Assembly: GCA_965208815.1 (NCBI GenBank)
Contig: OZ242357.1
Span: 1,612,001 to 1,676,000, forward strand
Reading direction: 5' to 3'
Length of the DNA: 64,000 nucleotides
Source of the DNA: Bin55 sp009840545
GTDB taxonomy: Bacteria > Pseudomonadota > Gammaproteobacteria > Pseudomonadales > Azotimanducaceae
In this document: positions 26,827-36,288 of the stretch, piece by piece
How positions within the stretch are numbered: the first letter of the stretch is position 1
Layout of the letters: each line of letters begins with the position of its first letter
Position numbers and translations under genes: made by a program
Notes under the pieces: model-generated
Seen by the model: only the letters and a program-made list of their open reading frames with translations
Database searches by the model: none
Told to the model about the DNA's origin: nothing

Positions 26827-28584
26827 TTACTCAAAGATCTCTATTGTTGTCTTGCCTTGCGCGAACCTTGAGGCGGCATAGGCGGCCGAAGTGTCTTCAG
26901 TGTTTGATCGAATGTCGGTTGCGTATCGTGCCAGTCCAACAATCAGTTGAAAGCGAGCTGGATGCATCGAACCTAACTGTTCATCGTCTCCACTACAGTT
27001 TTCCCATTCCTCAAACACTGTCCTTAAGGTGGGAAGGACGTCCTGCCCTGAGTCATCTCTAAGAATGGCTCGACCAAGTTCGTGTAATAGCCGGTTTCCA
27101 CTATGACCCGCCTGTAAATAGCCAAGAACTTGCGACCCTACAGCGTCAACGTTGAGAGTATTCACGGATTCGAGAATCACCCCAAGCGCCGAGTCTTCAG
27201 TCTTTCCTGGACTATCAACCGACTCGAGGTCTCCCCGGATGTCTCGTTCCTGAATATTGATCCAGCGATCGGTAAAGACTTGATAGGCCACATGGAACAG
27301 TCCACTTGCTACGATCGAGAAGCCTCCATGTTCAATTGCCCGACGCATTGCTGATGCTACGTTCAATTCGACGGTCAGATTCTCCCATCCTGCATCAACA
27401 GAGACAGGGGAGCGCGCCATGCGATCTGCCGCAAGTAGCACCAAAGTGGTAATGATTCGATTGATGGATATGCCCTTTCGTAGCTCGTTTGCTAGTGCAT
27501 CGAAGGACTTGACGATGTCCACATCCAATAACGAGTTCACAAGTCCTCTCTCATCGAACTCGGCTCCGTTCGACCGTTGCGAAATCTCTAGACTGTCGAT
27601 CTCAAGTTCAATCATGTGCCGAATTGCATCTCGGCGGAATCTCTCTGGCTCGCTTCTTCCCTGACCGACCAAGTTGGCACCAAGCCAAAATACGAGCTCG
27701 CTGGAGTTCTCCCATCCAAAAGTGCTCACAAGTTCAGCCAAGTAAGCCAATGAGATGAGGTTTTGTGAAAAACCCATGAAATAGGGTTGGACCGCACAGT
27801 CGTAAAGCAACGGAATGATCTTTTTCGAATCTCCCTCGTTATGTGCTGTGAAAAGGCAGCGCTCAATCCGATGTCCTTGTCGGTCTCTAGAGAATTCCTT
27901 CACCCATCTGGCTGTTTGATCCCAGTTGTACGGCGGCGGCATGGGTACGATTTCGGTCCTTTCGTGGGCTTCGCCAGCCGCTGACCTGGCAGCAGTGGTC
28001 AGTGCTATAAGCCGGTCCTCACCGGTGTAACGCCGACCAACATGCACACCGTTTACAAGCCTCGAAACGTCTTCGCCACCTTCGGGACTATGTGAACTAG
28101 CAATGTGACGTCCCATATGGCTGAGAATGAGATCAACCACTTCTTGCTCATCTACGTTTGTATCCAGGAGCAATGCCAGAGCCTTGGACATTGTCCATCT
28201 GTCATCGCCTAACAAACCCTCCCAAAGCAGTCTCAAGTTGGCTTGAGTTTTGGATGGTCTGTCGGAGATATATTGAACCCAAACAAAATCGTCTTCAATC
28301 TTGATGGGAAAGACATCCAAGTCGTCGCATTGAGAATGAAAGCAACCACCGGATTCGAGATCGAAGGCGCGTCCGTGCCAATCGCAGGTGAGTACTCCAT
28401 TCTTGACACTCCCCCTGACCAACGGGAACCCCATATGCGGGCATTGGTTGTCCGTTGCGAAGTAGCTTCCGTCCCAGAAAAAAACCGCCACCGTTCTTCC
28501 GTTCGGCATTGCAATTGCTTCGGCTTGGCCATCTTGCAACGATCCGCAACGAATCGCCTTCACCCACTGGTTTTCTTGTGTCAC
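26827..28584 (-). CDS. Rieske [2Fe-2S] domain joined to a large helical domain (copy 1)
   Basis: A 585-residue paralogue of the downstream gene with the same architecture. Rieske ligands lie in DNQCPHMGFPLV (Cys48, His50) and LTCDWHGRAFDLESGG (Cys67, His70). The helical part carries the paired blocks GRHIASSH, KIIPLLYDC, GFSQNL, LAELVSTFGWE, LAADRMARSP, HPARFQLIVGLARYATDIR and ends with ASRFAQGK. Start GTG 28584 follows AAGGA with a five-base spacer and gives a length equal to its sister; an ATG 78 bases upstream adds an unlikely leader. It is transcribed divergently from the TonB receptor gene. Sequence divergence between the copies is substantial outside the blocks, arguing for an old duplication and a heteromeric complex. 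Confidence 0.8.
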   Translation of the reverse strand: MTQENQWVKAIRCGSLQDGQAEAIAMPNGRTVAVFFWDGSYFATDNQCPHMGFPLVRGSVKNGVLTCDWHGRAFDLESGGCFHSQCDDLDVFPIKIEDDFVWVQYISDRPSKTQANLRLLWEGLLGDDRWTMSKALALLLDTNVDEQEVVDLILSHMGRHIASSHSPEGGEDVSRLVNGVHVGRRYTGEDRLIALTTAARSAAGEAHERTEIVPMPPPYNWDQTARWVKEFSRDRQGHRIERCLFTAHNEGDSKKIIPLLYDCAVQPYFMGFSQNLISLAYLAELVSTFGWENSSELVFWLGANLVGQGRSEPERFRRDAIRHMIELEIDSLEISQRSNGAEFDERGLVNSLLDVDIVKSFDALANELRKGISINRIITTLVLLAADRMARSPVSVDAGWENLTVELNVASAMRRAIEHGGFSIVASGLFHVAYQVFTDRWINIQERDIRGDLESVDSPGKTEDSALGVILESVNTLNVDAVGSQVLGYLQAGHSGNRLLHELGRAILRDDSGQDVLPTLRTVFEEWENCSGDDEQLGSMHPARFQLIVGLARYATDIRSNTEDTSAAYAASRFAQGKTTIEIFE

Positions 28585-28723
28585 GAGGGTCCTTAAGTTG
28601 GTGTTTTGCAATATCTTATTACATGCCCAACGCGAAGAGACGGCTGGTGAACCGTGCTCCAATTCTTGAATCGGTTACTCCAATCGATCGCAGATTGTCC
28701 CAACAAGAACCAAAAAACTGCGA

Positions 28724-28753
28724 TTGAACCAGTCTTGCCGGCATCGATACAAT
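28724..28753 (+). promoter_or_regulatory. Possible sigma-70 promoter for the TonB receptor gene
   Basis: TTGAAC at 28724-28729 and TACAAT at 28748-28753 are separated by 18 bases, about 60 bases before the receptor start. The match is moderate and was picked by eye. Confidence 0.35.
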
Positions 28754-28814
28754 TTGTTAGAAATCGCGAACGACTCGGTCCCACTGACGCTCTACTCTCA
28801 CCACTAAACAGAGG

Positions 28815-31679
28815 ATGACATTGACTCAATACGTGCTTCAAACTTGCCCAATCGATATCAAGAAACTAGTCGCTCTCCCTGTGCTGCTAACCCTTGCTAC
28901 GACTTTAAACGTCGTCCTCGCAGAAGAACCGGCGTTAACCGAATCAACCGTAGTCACCATCGATGAGGAGATCATTACGGTTGGAACTCGCGTTCCGAGC
29001 AGAACAACGCTAGACAGCACTGTGCCAGTTCAATTCTTGTCTGAGGAAGATGTCGAGAGTGTCGCGACAGCAACGGATTTGGTCGACGTGGTACAACGCC
29101 TGGTGCCTTCCTTCAATGTATCGCGGGAACCCATTTCGGATGGAGCATCCTTTATGCGTCCTCCCTTCGTACGAGGGCTGGATTCGGACAAGGTGTTGGT
29201 GTTAGTCAATGGAAAACGCCGTCACAAGGGTGCGCTTGTTCGACCAGGAGGGAGTGGTACCCATGGTCCTGATATCGCTGGTATTCCAGCCTCTGCTCTC
29301 AAGTCGATTGAAGTATTACAGGACGGAGCTAGCGCACTGTATGGATCCGATGCAATAGCCGGAGTAATCAACTTTAACCTCAGGGAAGAAGTCAAAACGA
29401 CTTCATTTGTAGCCACGGCTGGTGAGTACACGCAAGGAGGGGGAGACGTTCGATTTGCGGGAAACGTAGGAGTCGATTTTCTAAAGGGATTTTTAACGTT
29501 GTCGGGTGAATTCAGCGATTCAAGAGGAACATCTCGTGGAAAGAGATATGACCTAGCTGTGGGAGGTGGCAGTGGATTGACGCCTCAGCAAAGTGCTGAA
29601 GTTGCTATCGATACTGACGGAGACGGCATTTTGGATCGATTTGGTCCCGACTCACTGACGGAGATACGAGACTCAGACGGCAGGCTGCTAAGTTTGGTCT
29701 GGGGCGCGGACGGTCTGCCAGACGATCTCACTCCAAAGTACAAGGAAAACCTCCCCATTCCTGAACAAGTCTGGGGAGAACCGAGTCGAGAAGACTTCAA
29801 ACTTGTGGCAAATTTTTCACTGCCCGTTGAATTTGACGCTTTTCAAGGCGCACACCTGTACGGTTTTGGGACGTTGCGCGACAGCGAAAGTAGTGGGTCT
29901 TTCTTCTACCGCCGACCGGGAGTAGGTCAACTGAATCCCATTCGACTGGCAGATGGATCGATTTACAACCCGCGTGATCGTTTTCCTGGCGGATTCACCC
30001 CAAGATTTACCGGCAATGTCAGCGATGCATCTTGGGTCTTCGGCATAAGACAAGATTCCAACGAACTTCTCACTTGGGATGTCAGCACCAGATATGGCCG
30101 AAGCGCAATGGCTTACGAGTTGGAAAACACATGGAATCCGTCGATGGGACCAAGTTCGCCGACACACTTCCGACCCGGCGAGTTGGTCTCCACAGAAATG
30201 GCGGTCAACGGAGACTTCGAATGGATATGGACCGATCTGTACGCACATCCAATTTTCGTCGCATTTGGACTCGAATACCGCAATGACTCATATGAAATAC
30301 TTGCTGGAGACGAAGCATCCTACTCTGCAGGTATATTTGCTCGATTGGATCCATTCAATTGGGACGTAACCCAACAAGAGGTGGATGCCGATCCAAACGA
30401 CGACTTAGTTACGTCTGGCTGTAGGCTGGATGGCCATGCGGAACTCATTGCGTCCGACCCCAGTGTCTTCGCACACCCAGGAGGGAACTGTATTGCTGGC
30501 GACCCCATCTATAACGTCATGTCAGTGGGCTCAAACGGATTTCCGGGGTACTCTCCGAGATACTCTACGGATCGTTCTAGGGGCGGTTTCGCTCTTTACT
30601 TGGATCTGGCAACGTCGCCTAGCCCGCAGTTGACGACAGACTTCGCACTCAGACTCGAAGACGCTGGTGCCTATGGTTTTGTAACTACCGCCAAATTTGC
30701 TGCTAAGTATGACCTCTCCGATCTAACAGCCGTTCGGTCCTCACTGAGCACGGGCTTCAGAGCACCCACTATTGGTCAGATTTCAACCATCAGCGTGAGT
30801 ACACGGATCAATGCAGATGGAAATCCTGTCGCAGAAGGAATTTTTCCGACAAGCCATCCTGTTTCAGAGTATTTTGGTTCACAACCACTAGATCCAGAAC
30901 GTTCAAGACACTTCACTGCGGGACTCATCATTGCTTCGACTCCAGGACGAGGACCTCAATCCCTTCTTGGAATTGCACCCATTTCAAGCAGTCAATGGCA
31001 CATAACACTGGACGGTTATATAGTAGATCTCAACGACAGACTCACTCTGACTTCGCCGTTTGTCGTCGACGATGTTGCGCTCAGGGATCTTCGTGCTTTG
31101 GGAGTTGCAGAGGCTAATTCAATTGCGCAAGTCATTTATTTCTCTAACGCGTTGGCAACCAGATCAATGGGTGTTGAACTAGTTGGAGAGTATGAGTTCG
31201 CATCAAGTCTGGGAGAGACCCGTGTTTCTAGCGCTTTAAATTGGAACAAGATCGAAATCACAGACCAGGACCCTCAAACGAGGTCCGATCGAACTACGTT
31301 TCTGCTCGTAAATGCGGAAGGCCTTTTTGACTTTGAACACACTTGGCCCCAGTATCGTGGCGTCTTTTCGTTAAATCACCTACTCAGAAATGGGATGAAA
31401 GTGATGGTGCGAGCAAACAGATTTGGTTCTCACAAAAACGCAAGTAACAGTTCTCTTTCAACAATTCAGGAATTTGATGCGAAGTGGCAATGGGATATGC
31501 GATTCGAATTGCCGTTTACCCGCAACTACAGTGCTACCGTGAGCGTAGTCAACGCATTTGATGCAGTTCCCGACACTGCCCAGTTTGAGGCGTGTTGTGG
31601 TCGGATTGTGCGTTCCGACTCCCTCGTTCCATGGCAGGGACCTTACTACTCATTAACAGTAAGGTACCGTAGCAATTGA
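28815..31679 (+). CDS. TonB-dependent outer-membrane receptor
   Basis: A 954-residue receptor with a signal peptide (LVALPVLLTLATTLNVVLAEE), a plug domain starting IITVGTRVPSRTTLDSTVPV and containing VRGLDSDKVLVLVNGKRRH and IPASALKSIEVLQDGASALYGSDAIAGVINF, the classic plug core, then a 22-strand-type barrel ending in YYSLTVRYRSN with alternating aromatic residues. The VNGKRRHKGA/GASALYGS style is typical of receptors in marine gammaproteobacteria and caulobacters that take up plant- or algae-derived compounds. No FecA-type signalling extension is present. It probably imports the substrate processed by the genes that follow (esterase, aminotransferase, racemase); this is inferred from position only. 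Confidence 0.93.
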   Translation: MTLTQYVLQTCPIDIKKLVALPVLLTLATTLNVVLAEEPALTESTVVTIDEEIITVGTRVPSRTTLDSTVPVQFLSEEDVESVATATDLVDVVQRLVPSFNVSREPISDGASFMRPPFVRGLDSDKVLVLVNGKRRHKGALVRPGGSGTHGPDIAGIPASALKSIEVLQDGASALYGSDAIAGVINFNLREEVKTTSFVATAGEYTQGGGDVRFAGNVGVDFLKGFLTLSGEFSDSRGTSRGKRYDLAVGGGSGLTPQQSAEVAIDTDGDGILDRFGPDSLTEIRDSDGRLLSLVWGADGLPDDLTPKYKENLPIPEQVWGEPSREDFKLVANFSLPVEFDAFQGAHLYGFGTLRDSESSGSFFYRRPGVGQLNPIRLADGSIYNPRDRFPGGFTPRFTGNVSDASWVFGIRQDSNELLTWDVSTRYGRSAMAYELENTWNPSMGPSSPTHFRPGELVSTEMAVNGDFEWIWTDLYAHPIFVAFGLEYRNDSYEILAGDEASYSAGIFARLDPFNWDVTQQEVDADPNDDLVTSGCRLDGHAELIASDPSVFAHPGGNCIAGDPIYNVMSVGSNGFPGYSPRYSTDRSRGGFALYLDLATSPSPQLTTDFALRLEDAGAYGFVTTAKFAAKYDLSDLTAVRSSLSTGFRAPTIGQISTISVSTRINADGNPVAEGIFPTSHPVSEYFGSQPLDPERSRHFTAGLIIASTPGRGPQSLLGIAPISSSQWHITLDGYIVDLNDRLTLTSPFVVDDVALRDLRALGVAEANSIAQVIYFSNALATRSMGVELVGEYEFASSLGETRVSSALNWNKIEITDQDPQTRSDRTTFLLVNAEGLFDFEHTWPQYRGVFSLNHLLRNGMKVMVRANRFGSHKNASNSSLSTIQEFDAKWQWDMRFELPFTRNYSATVSVVNAFDAVPDTAQFEACCGRIVRSDSLVPWQGPYYSLTVRYRSN

Positions 31680-31893
31680 CTCTCCTTGCTTTCGTCTAGT
31701 CAACCTCAATGAAATTCCTGCCGAGGGTTGCATTTTGAGGATAGTAGCAAGGGTTCTGCGCCAATTTTGGAGCTTCAAGTCCTTGCTATAAGGCAAGTAT
31801 CATGCGAGGGGCACGAAGTGCTTCAGTTCGCTATCGGAGAACTAAAATCTTGTGTAGCATCTTCCATCTAACAGTACACCCAATTCCGCTTGC

Positions 31894-33681
31894 ATGATCT
31901 CAAAAATTGCTTGGGGCTTGATCATTGTCTCTGTTGTCGTTGTCGCAGTGTTTCTATTCTTCGTGCTACCAGAAGACAACATTGAGGAACTTGACCCTGA
32001 ACCCAGTTTAGTGACTCTACGAGGTACCGAAGCCGGGGAAGTCGTTGGTTTCATAGACAACTTCGGTTCGCGGGCATGGATGGGAATTCCGTTCGCCAAG
32101 CCTCCTGTTGGCGACTTGCGCTGGGAAGCACCACAAAGACCAAGTAGATCTACTGAGAGAATCAAAGCAATCAGACCAAGTTCCGACTGTGTTCAATACA
32201 CTTCAACGCTCACAACAGGTCAAGGTGGTTCCCCAGACTCAATAGTCGGAAACGAAGATTGCCTCTACTTGAATGTCTGGTCTCCACCTAATGCAGTTGA
32301 TCTTCCAGTCATGCTTTGGATCCATGGCGGCGGTAACAGCATTGGTTCTGGAAGTCCATACAACGGATCGATTCTCGCAGCTCGATACAAAGTGGTCGTA
32401 GTGACGATTAACTATCGACTTGGCGTTCTCGGATGGTTTCACCATCCCAAGCTGATTCGGAATGCAAAGGTCAAGTCTGGAAATTTCGGCTTGCTAGACA
32501 TAGTTCGTAGCTTGGAGTGGACACGAGACAACATTGACGAATTTGGAGGAGATCCAGGCAACGTAACGATCTTTGGTGAATCGTCTGGAGGAGCAAACGT
32601 ACTTGCACTTATGGCCTCTCCACTGGTTGAAGGCTTGTTTCACAAAGCAATCATCCAAAGTGGAGGATTACGTTCGACACCGTTAGAAAGTGCTACAGAC
32701 CACTTGGCCGACAACGGTCATCCCAATAGTTCCAGAGAATTAGTATCCCGATGGTTCGAAACTGACGGATCCGCCAAGAGTCGTACGAACGTTGACGACT
32801 TGCAGGAAACTCTAGGACCGAAGGACTTCGCAACAACTTTGCGTAGAAAGAGTGCAGCGGAACTGGTAGCAGCCGTAGAACCCGGCGCGTTTGGGATGGT
32901 TCCCATCCCGACGTTAATTGCCGATGGAACTGTCTTGCCTGAACAACCATTGGATGTGTCGAAGTTACCAACTGACATCCCCGTAATCCTCGGGTCCAAT
33001 CGAGACGAGCCTGCTCTTTTCATGGTTCAGGATCCGAAATTCGTTCGCACTTTTCTTGGCGTCTTCAATTCCCTCAAGAACAAAGTCGACTACCGAAAAC
33101 GTGTGCATTACGGCGGGTTGCAATGGAAAGCCCGAGGAGTCGACTCGCTTGCAGTACAAATGACCAATGCGGGCAACGAGAACGTCTATGCCTACCGATT
33201 TGACTGGGACGAAGAGCCCACGGTGATGTTCTTCGACTTGAGCATCGCTTTAGGAGCTGCGCACGGATTGGAAATTGCCTTTGTATTCGGTCACGACGAC
33301 TTTCTAGCGAATACGCAGATCTATCCGGACAAAGCGGATCAGCATGAGCTGTCCGACCAAATGATGACATACTGGACCAATTTCGCTCGTAACGGAAGCC
33401 CTGGCAAGGGCAAAAATTCTGCGGATCCGGAATGGCTCAGCTGGGGAACAGCCGGCAAGTCCAGCATTGTGTTCGACACCGTCTCAGACCGAGGTGTTCG
33501 AATGACCGACGAAGTGGTCACATGGGAGTCGATCAGGCAAGAACTGCTAGCTGATGAAGAGTTCAGTGATCTACAAACAAAATGTGAGTTGTACTCAGAG
33601 ATTTTCGATCCTCTGGGATTGTCGAGATCCGAGGATCTGGTCAAGATGGGTTGTACGACAGGCCTCAACCCTTCGAGTTAG
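31894..33681 (+). CDS. Type-B carboxylesterase/lipase, membrane-anchored or secreted
   Basis: A 595-residue alpha/beta hydrolase of the carboxylesterase/cholinesterase family. The N-terminus is a membrane or signal-anchor helix (GLIIVSVVVVAVFLFFVL). The nucleophile lies in FGESSGGA (Ser230), the acid in GSNRDEP (Glu372) and the His in GAAHGLEIAFVFG (His457), a complete Ser-Glu-His triad. The oxyanion segment LWIHGGGNSIGSGS and NEDCLYLNVWSP are typical. Located behind a TonB receptor, it probably cleaves an ester in the periplasm or at the outer surface of the inner membrane. Confidence 0.93.
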   Translation: MISKIAWGLIIVSVVVVAVFLFFVLPEDNIEELDPEPSLVTLRGTEAGEVVGFIDNFGSRAWMGIPFAKPPVGDLRWEAPQRPSRSTERIKAIRPSSDCVQYTSTLTTGQGGSPDSIVGNEDCLYLNVWSPPNAVDLPVMLWIHGGGNSIGSGSPYNGSILAARYKVVVVTINYRLGVLGWFHHPKLIRNAKVKSGNFGLLDIVRSLEWTRDNIDEFGGDPGNVTIFGESSGGANVLALMASPLVEGLFHKAIIQSGGLRSTPLESATDHLADNGHPNSSRELVSRWFETDGSAKSRTNVDDLQETLGPKDFATTLRRKSAAELVAAVEPGAFGMVPIPTLIADGTVLPEQPLDVSKLPTDIPVILGSNRDEPALFMVQDPKFVRTFLGVFNSLKNKVDYRKRVHYGGLQWKARGVDSLAVQMTNAGNENVYAYRFDWDEEPTVMFFDLSIALGAAHGLEIAFVFGHDDFLANTQIYPDKADQHELSDQMMTYWTNFARNGSPGKGKNSADPEWLSWGTAGKSSIVFDTVSDRGVRMTDEVVTWESIRQELLADEEFSDLQTKCELYSEIFDPLGLSRSEDLVKMGCTTGLNPSS

Positions 33682-33914
33682 AGCTAGATCAATTGAGCCG
33701 ATTCCGGGGATAAGTAGATCAGAGTTCAATCAATGGTGCTACAAGAACGTGCTGCAATCTAAACTTATTCGGTGCTAATGGGTCAAATTGAACGTATTAA
33801 GGGAGGAACTCAAACACCAAATTGAGAGACGACATAACAAAACCATCCGAGGCGCACTTGCCTCGCGAAAGTCAGGAGTATTTCGAATCCAGCCTGTCTT
33901 ACGATAGACCCAGT

Positions 33915-35096
33915 ATGTCTAAACTGCCAATTAGCTTAGTCTCTCAGCGTCTCAGTTTCGCAGATAACTCTGCTTGGGCAGTTCACACTGACGCTATGCA
34001 GCGTCTTGCCCAAGGCGAATCGATCATTCCACTCTCCCTAGGCGACCCGGACTTCAATACTCCAGACTACATCAATGTAGGACTCATTGAAGCAATTAAG
34101 CAGCACCGCACTCACTATACGTCTCCCGCTGGCGAAGAACGATTGAAGATTGAACTTGCCCGATTGGAGACTCGATCCTCAGGCTTCCAACGGCATCCTA
34201 ACCAGTTCACTGTCTTTCACGGTGCCACAGGAGCAATCCATGCAACACTAAGCTGCATTGCAAATCCCGGTGACAACGTAGTAACCAGCGAGCCAAAATA
34301 CATCGGTTACGAACCAACTTGTATGGCGATTGGCGTCGAACTCAAAACTGTTGCGATGCAAGCTCCCAAGTTTGAGGTGGACGTCGCTGCTCTACTAAGC
34401 GCGGTCGACGAACGTACTGTTGGAGTGATCGTAAACACGCCTTCGAACCCAATGGGAAATGTCACGCCAGCAGACGATTTGAAGAGTCTTGCTGATGAAT
34501 GCCGAAGACGCAATCTGTGGCTGATTTCAGACGAAGTCTATTCGCTACTTTGTTTTGAAGAGAAGCACGTCTCTATGCTGAACGTTGTTGAACACCTTGA
34601 AAACGTAATTGTGGTGGACAGTCTGTCAAAGTCCCATGCCATGAGTGGTTGGCGCGTTGGCTGGACGGCGAGCAGCCCTGAATTCAGTGAACGATTAGCT
34701 GACTTTGCACTCGGAGCATTTTTCTGCGGAAGTCCTTTCATTCAAGACGGTGCTACATATGCTCTCAAACACAATACCCAACGAGTGCAAAAAATGGTCG
34801 AACAGTACAAGCAGAGGCGAAACTACACACTGGATCGCATCCAATCTATCGAGGGATTGAGCGCGGAACAACCTGCAGGCGGAATGTTTGTTATGGTTAA
34901 CGTTCACGAGAACGGAGATAGGTTTGCTCGACAATTGCTTGATGAAACAGGTGTTTCCGTTTTTCCGGGTTCCGCATCCGGAGAATGTACGCGAAACTAC
35001 GTTCGGATAGGTCTGGCAAAACCAGTACATGAACTGGAAGAAGCATGGAATCGGATCCAAGACTGGCTTGATAGCCGCAAGAAAACAGCAGCCTAG
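33915..35096 (+). CDS. PLP-dependent aminotransferase (class I/II)
   Basis: A 393-residue fold-type I aminotransferase. SLGDPDFNTPDYI is the N-terminal substrate segment, FHGATGAIHATLSCI the cofactor-binding helix, NTPSNPMGN the conserved NPTG-type motif, ISDEVYSLLCF carries the PLP-contacting Asp and Tyr, and DSLSKSHAMSGWRVGW holds the Schiff-base lysine (Lys239). ATG 33915 gives the family length. An upstream TTG at 33822 would add 31 residues, and the good ribosome binding site (GGGAGGA, 33801-33807) is too far from either, so the start is uncertain. Substrate unknown; it is first in a run with a pyroglutamyl-peptidase-like gene and a racemase-like gene. Confidence 0.9.
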   Translation: MSKLPISLVSQRLSFADNSAWAVHTDAMQRLAQGESIIPLSLGDPDFNTPDYINVGLIEAIKQHRTHYTSPAGEERLKIELARLETRSSGFQRHPNQFTVFHGATGAIHATLSCIANPGDNVVTSEPKYIGYEPTCMAIGVELKTVAMQAPKFEVDVAALLSAVDERTVGVIVNTPSNPMGNVTPADDLKSLADECRRRNLWLISDEVYSLLCFEEKHVSMLNVVEHLENVIVVDSLSKSHAMSGWRVGWTASSPEFSERLADFALGAFFCGSPFIQDGATYALKHNTQRVQKMVEQYKQRRNYTLDRIQSIEGLSAEQPAGGMFVMVNVHENGDRFARQLLDETGVSVFPGSASGECTRNYVRIGLAKPVHELEEAWNRIQDWLDSRKKTAA

Positions 35097-35117
35097 TTCC
35101 TACAAGCGGGCGTCAAA

Positions 35118-36236
35118 GTGAAAACTGACGCTCTTCCTCCTGACCTCGATTCAATACTGCACGAGTCTAACTCCTCGCTAGACACGGAAGAATCGCGACT
35201 CGTTAGTGCCAGAAAAGAACTTCCCGATATCGCGAACAGGTTCGATCCGCTTCTTAGCAAACTCTATGTGGCGCTCGCCGATCAGGCGACTAACGCAATT
35301 GAACTTGCCACACGCTTTGGTCGTGCTTTGCTTCTAGAGTCGATCAATACACCGAACTGTGCGGATTTAATAGTCGATGATCGATCTCTTTACTGGTCGC
35401 GTCTAATGGGACTGGTTTTAATTCGAACCGCACTGTCTAAGAGGTTGAGTGCAAGTCCAGAATTGATACTCAAAGCGAGCGAACTATTCGAACGAGAGAG
35501 TCGGATTCGCCTAAATGACACACCGGACCGAGCACAAGCAGAGAAACAGCCGATATTCTTGAGTTGCTTCGACCCATTCACTCTCGACAACAATCTCGCT
35601 CAGTCTAATCCTTCGGCAGTCATTGCCTTCTCACTTTGTCGAGAGAGGATTTGTGGGCACCCGGTGGCGGTGGCTGTATTTCCAGTCCGGTATGACGACT
35701 TCGATGCTGGGATCGTCGAATCTTCCTTCAAACCTGTTTTTTTGAGTTCCGTTCGACTAGTGCTAACCATTAGCATGGGACGAGATCGGTTCGACCTGGA
35801 GCGATTTCCTGGAAGACGAAGATCGTCCAGTGCTCCAGACAATCGGGGAAGAATCGGTCCAGTTGACAACAAACCAATACCATGTATGGATGGACCCGAG
35901 TTTCTTGAATTCTCTTTGCCGGCTACTTCCATGTCCATGGAGAAAGGAGATTGGAAGGTTGTAGACAACCGACATGTGAGTACGGAGGAAAACGGTGATT
36001 TCGACGCTACCTCCCTAGTGGAAATCACGGGGCAGACCGCTGTTAACGGTTCGGGCGGAGGGTTTCTCTCGAATGAAATCGCATATAGAACTCTCTTGCT
36101 TCAAGCAAAATTGAACCGACAATTCCCACTGGGGCACCTTCATGTACCGCGAATCTCCGATTACGAACCTAAAACCCTCAGTAATATGACATCACAGACT
36201 CGTTCACTGATTGTTGCGGCCCTCGTATCCACATAG
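35118..36236 (+). CDS. Pyroglutamyl-peptidase I (C15)-like protein with catalytic Cys replaced by Ser
   Basis: The 372-residue product has a helical N-terminal extension of about 145 residues followed by a C15 peptidase-like fold: SCFDPFTLDN...NPSAVIAF (150-170) corresponds to the TGFDPF...NPS start, DLERFPGRR with Glu228 to the ERVA Glu segment, APDNRG to the conserved PDN, NGSGGGFLSNE (310-320) to the Cys signature SxxAGxFxCN, and FPLGHLHVPR with His342 to the His strand. At the position of the nucleophilic Cys there is Ser318, so it is either a serine-type variant or inactive. GTG start at 35118, 21 bases after the aminotransferase stop, suggests co-transcription. Normal C15 enzymes of about 210 residues remove N-terminal pyroglutamate. 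Confidence 0.7.
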   Translation: MKTDALPPDLDSILHESNSSLDTEESRLVSARKELPDIANRFDPLLSKLYVALADQATNAIELATRFGRALLLESINTPNCADLIVDDRSLYWSRLMGLVLIRTALSKRLSASPELILKASELFERESRIRLNDTPDRAQAEKQPIFLSCFDPFTLDNNLAQSNPSAVIAFSLCRERICGHPVAVAVFPVRYDDFDAGIVESSFKPVFLSSVRLVLTISMGRDRFDLERFPGRRRSSSAPDNRGRIGPVDNKPIPCMDGPEFLEFSLPATSMSMEKGDWKVVDNRHVSTEENGDFDATSLVEITGQTAVNGSGGGFLSNEIAYRTLLLQAKLNRQFPLGHLHVPRISDYEPKTLSNMTSQTRSLIVAALVST

Positions 36237-36288
36237 AGAAGACTTCGTAGCGGTCTAACAAGCCCGTAGTCGTTGAAGGTATCCAAAA

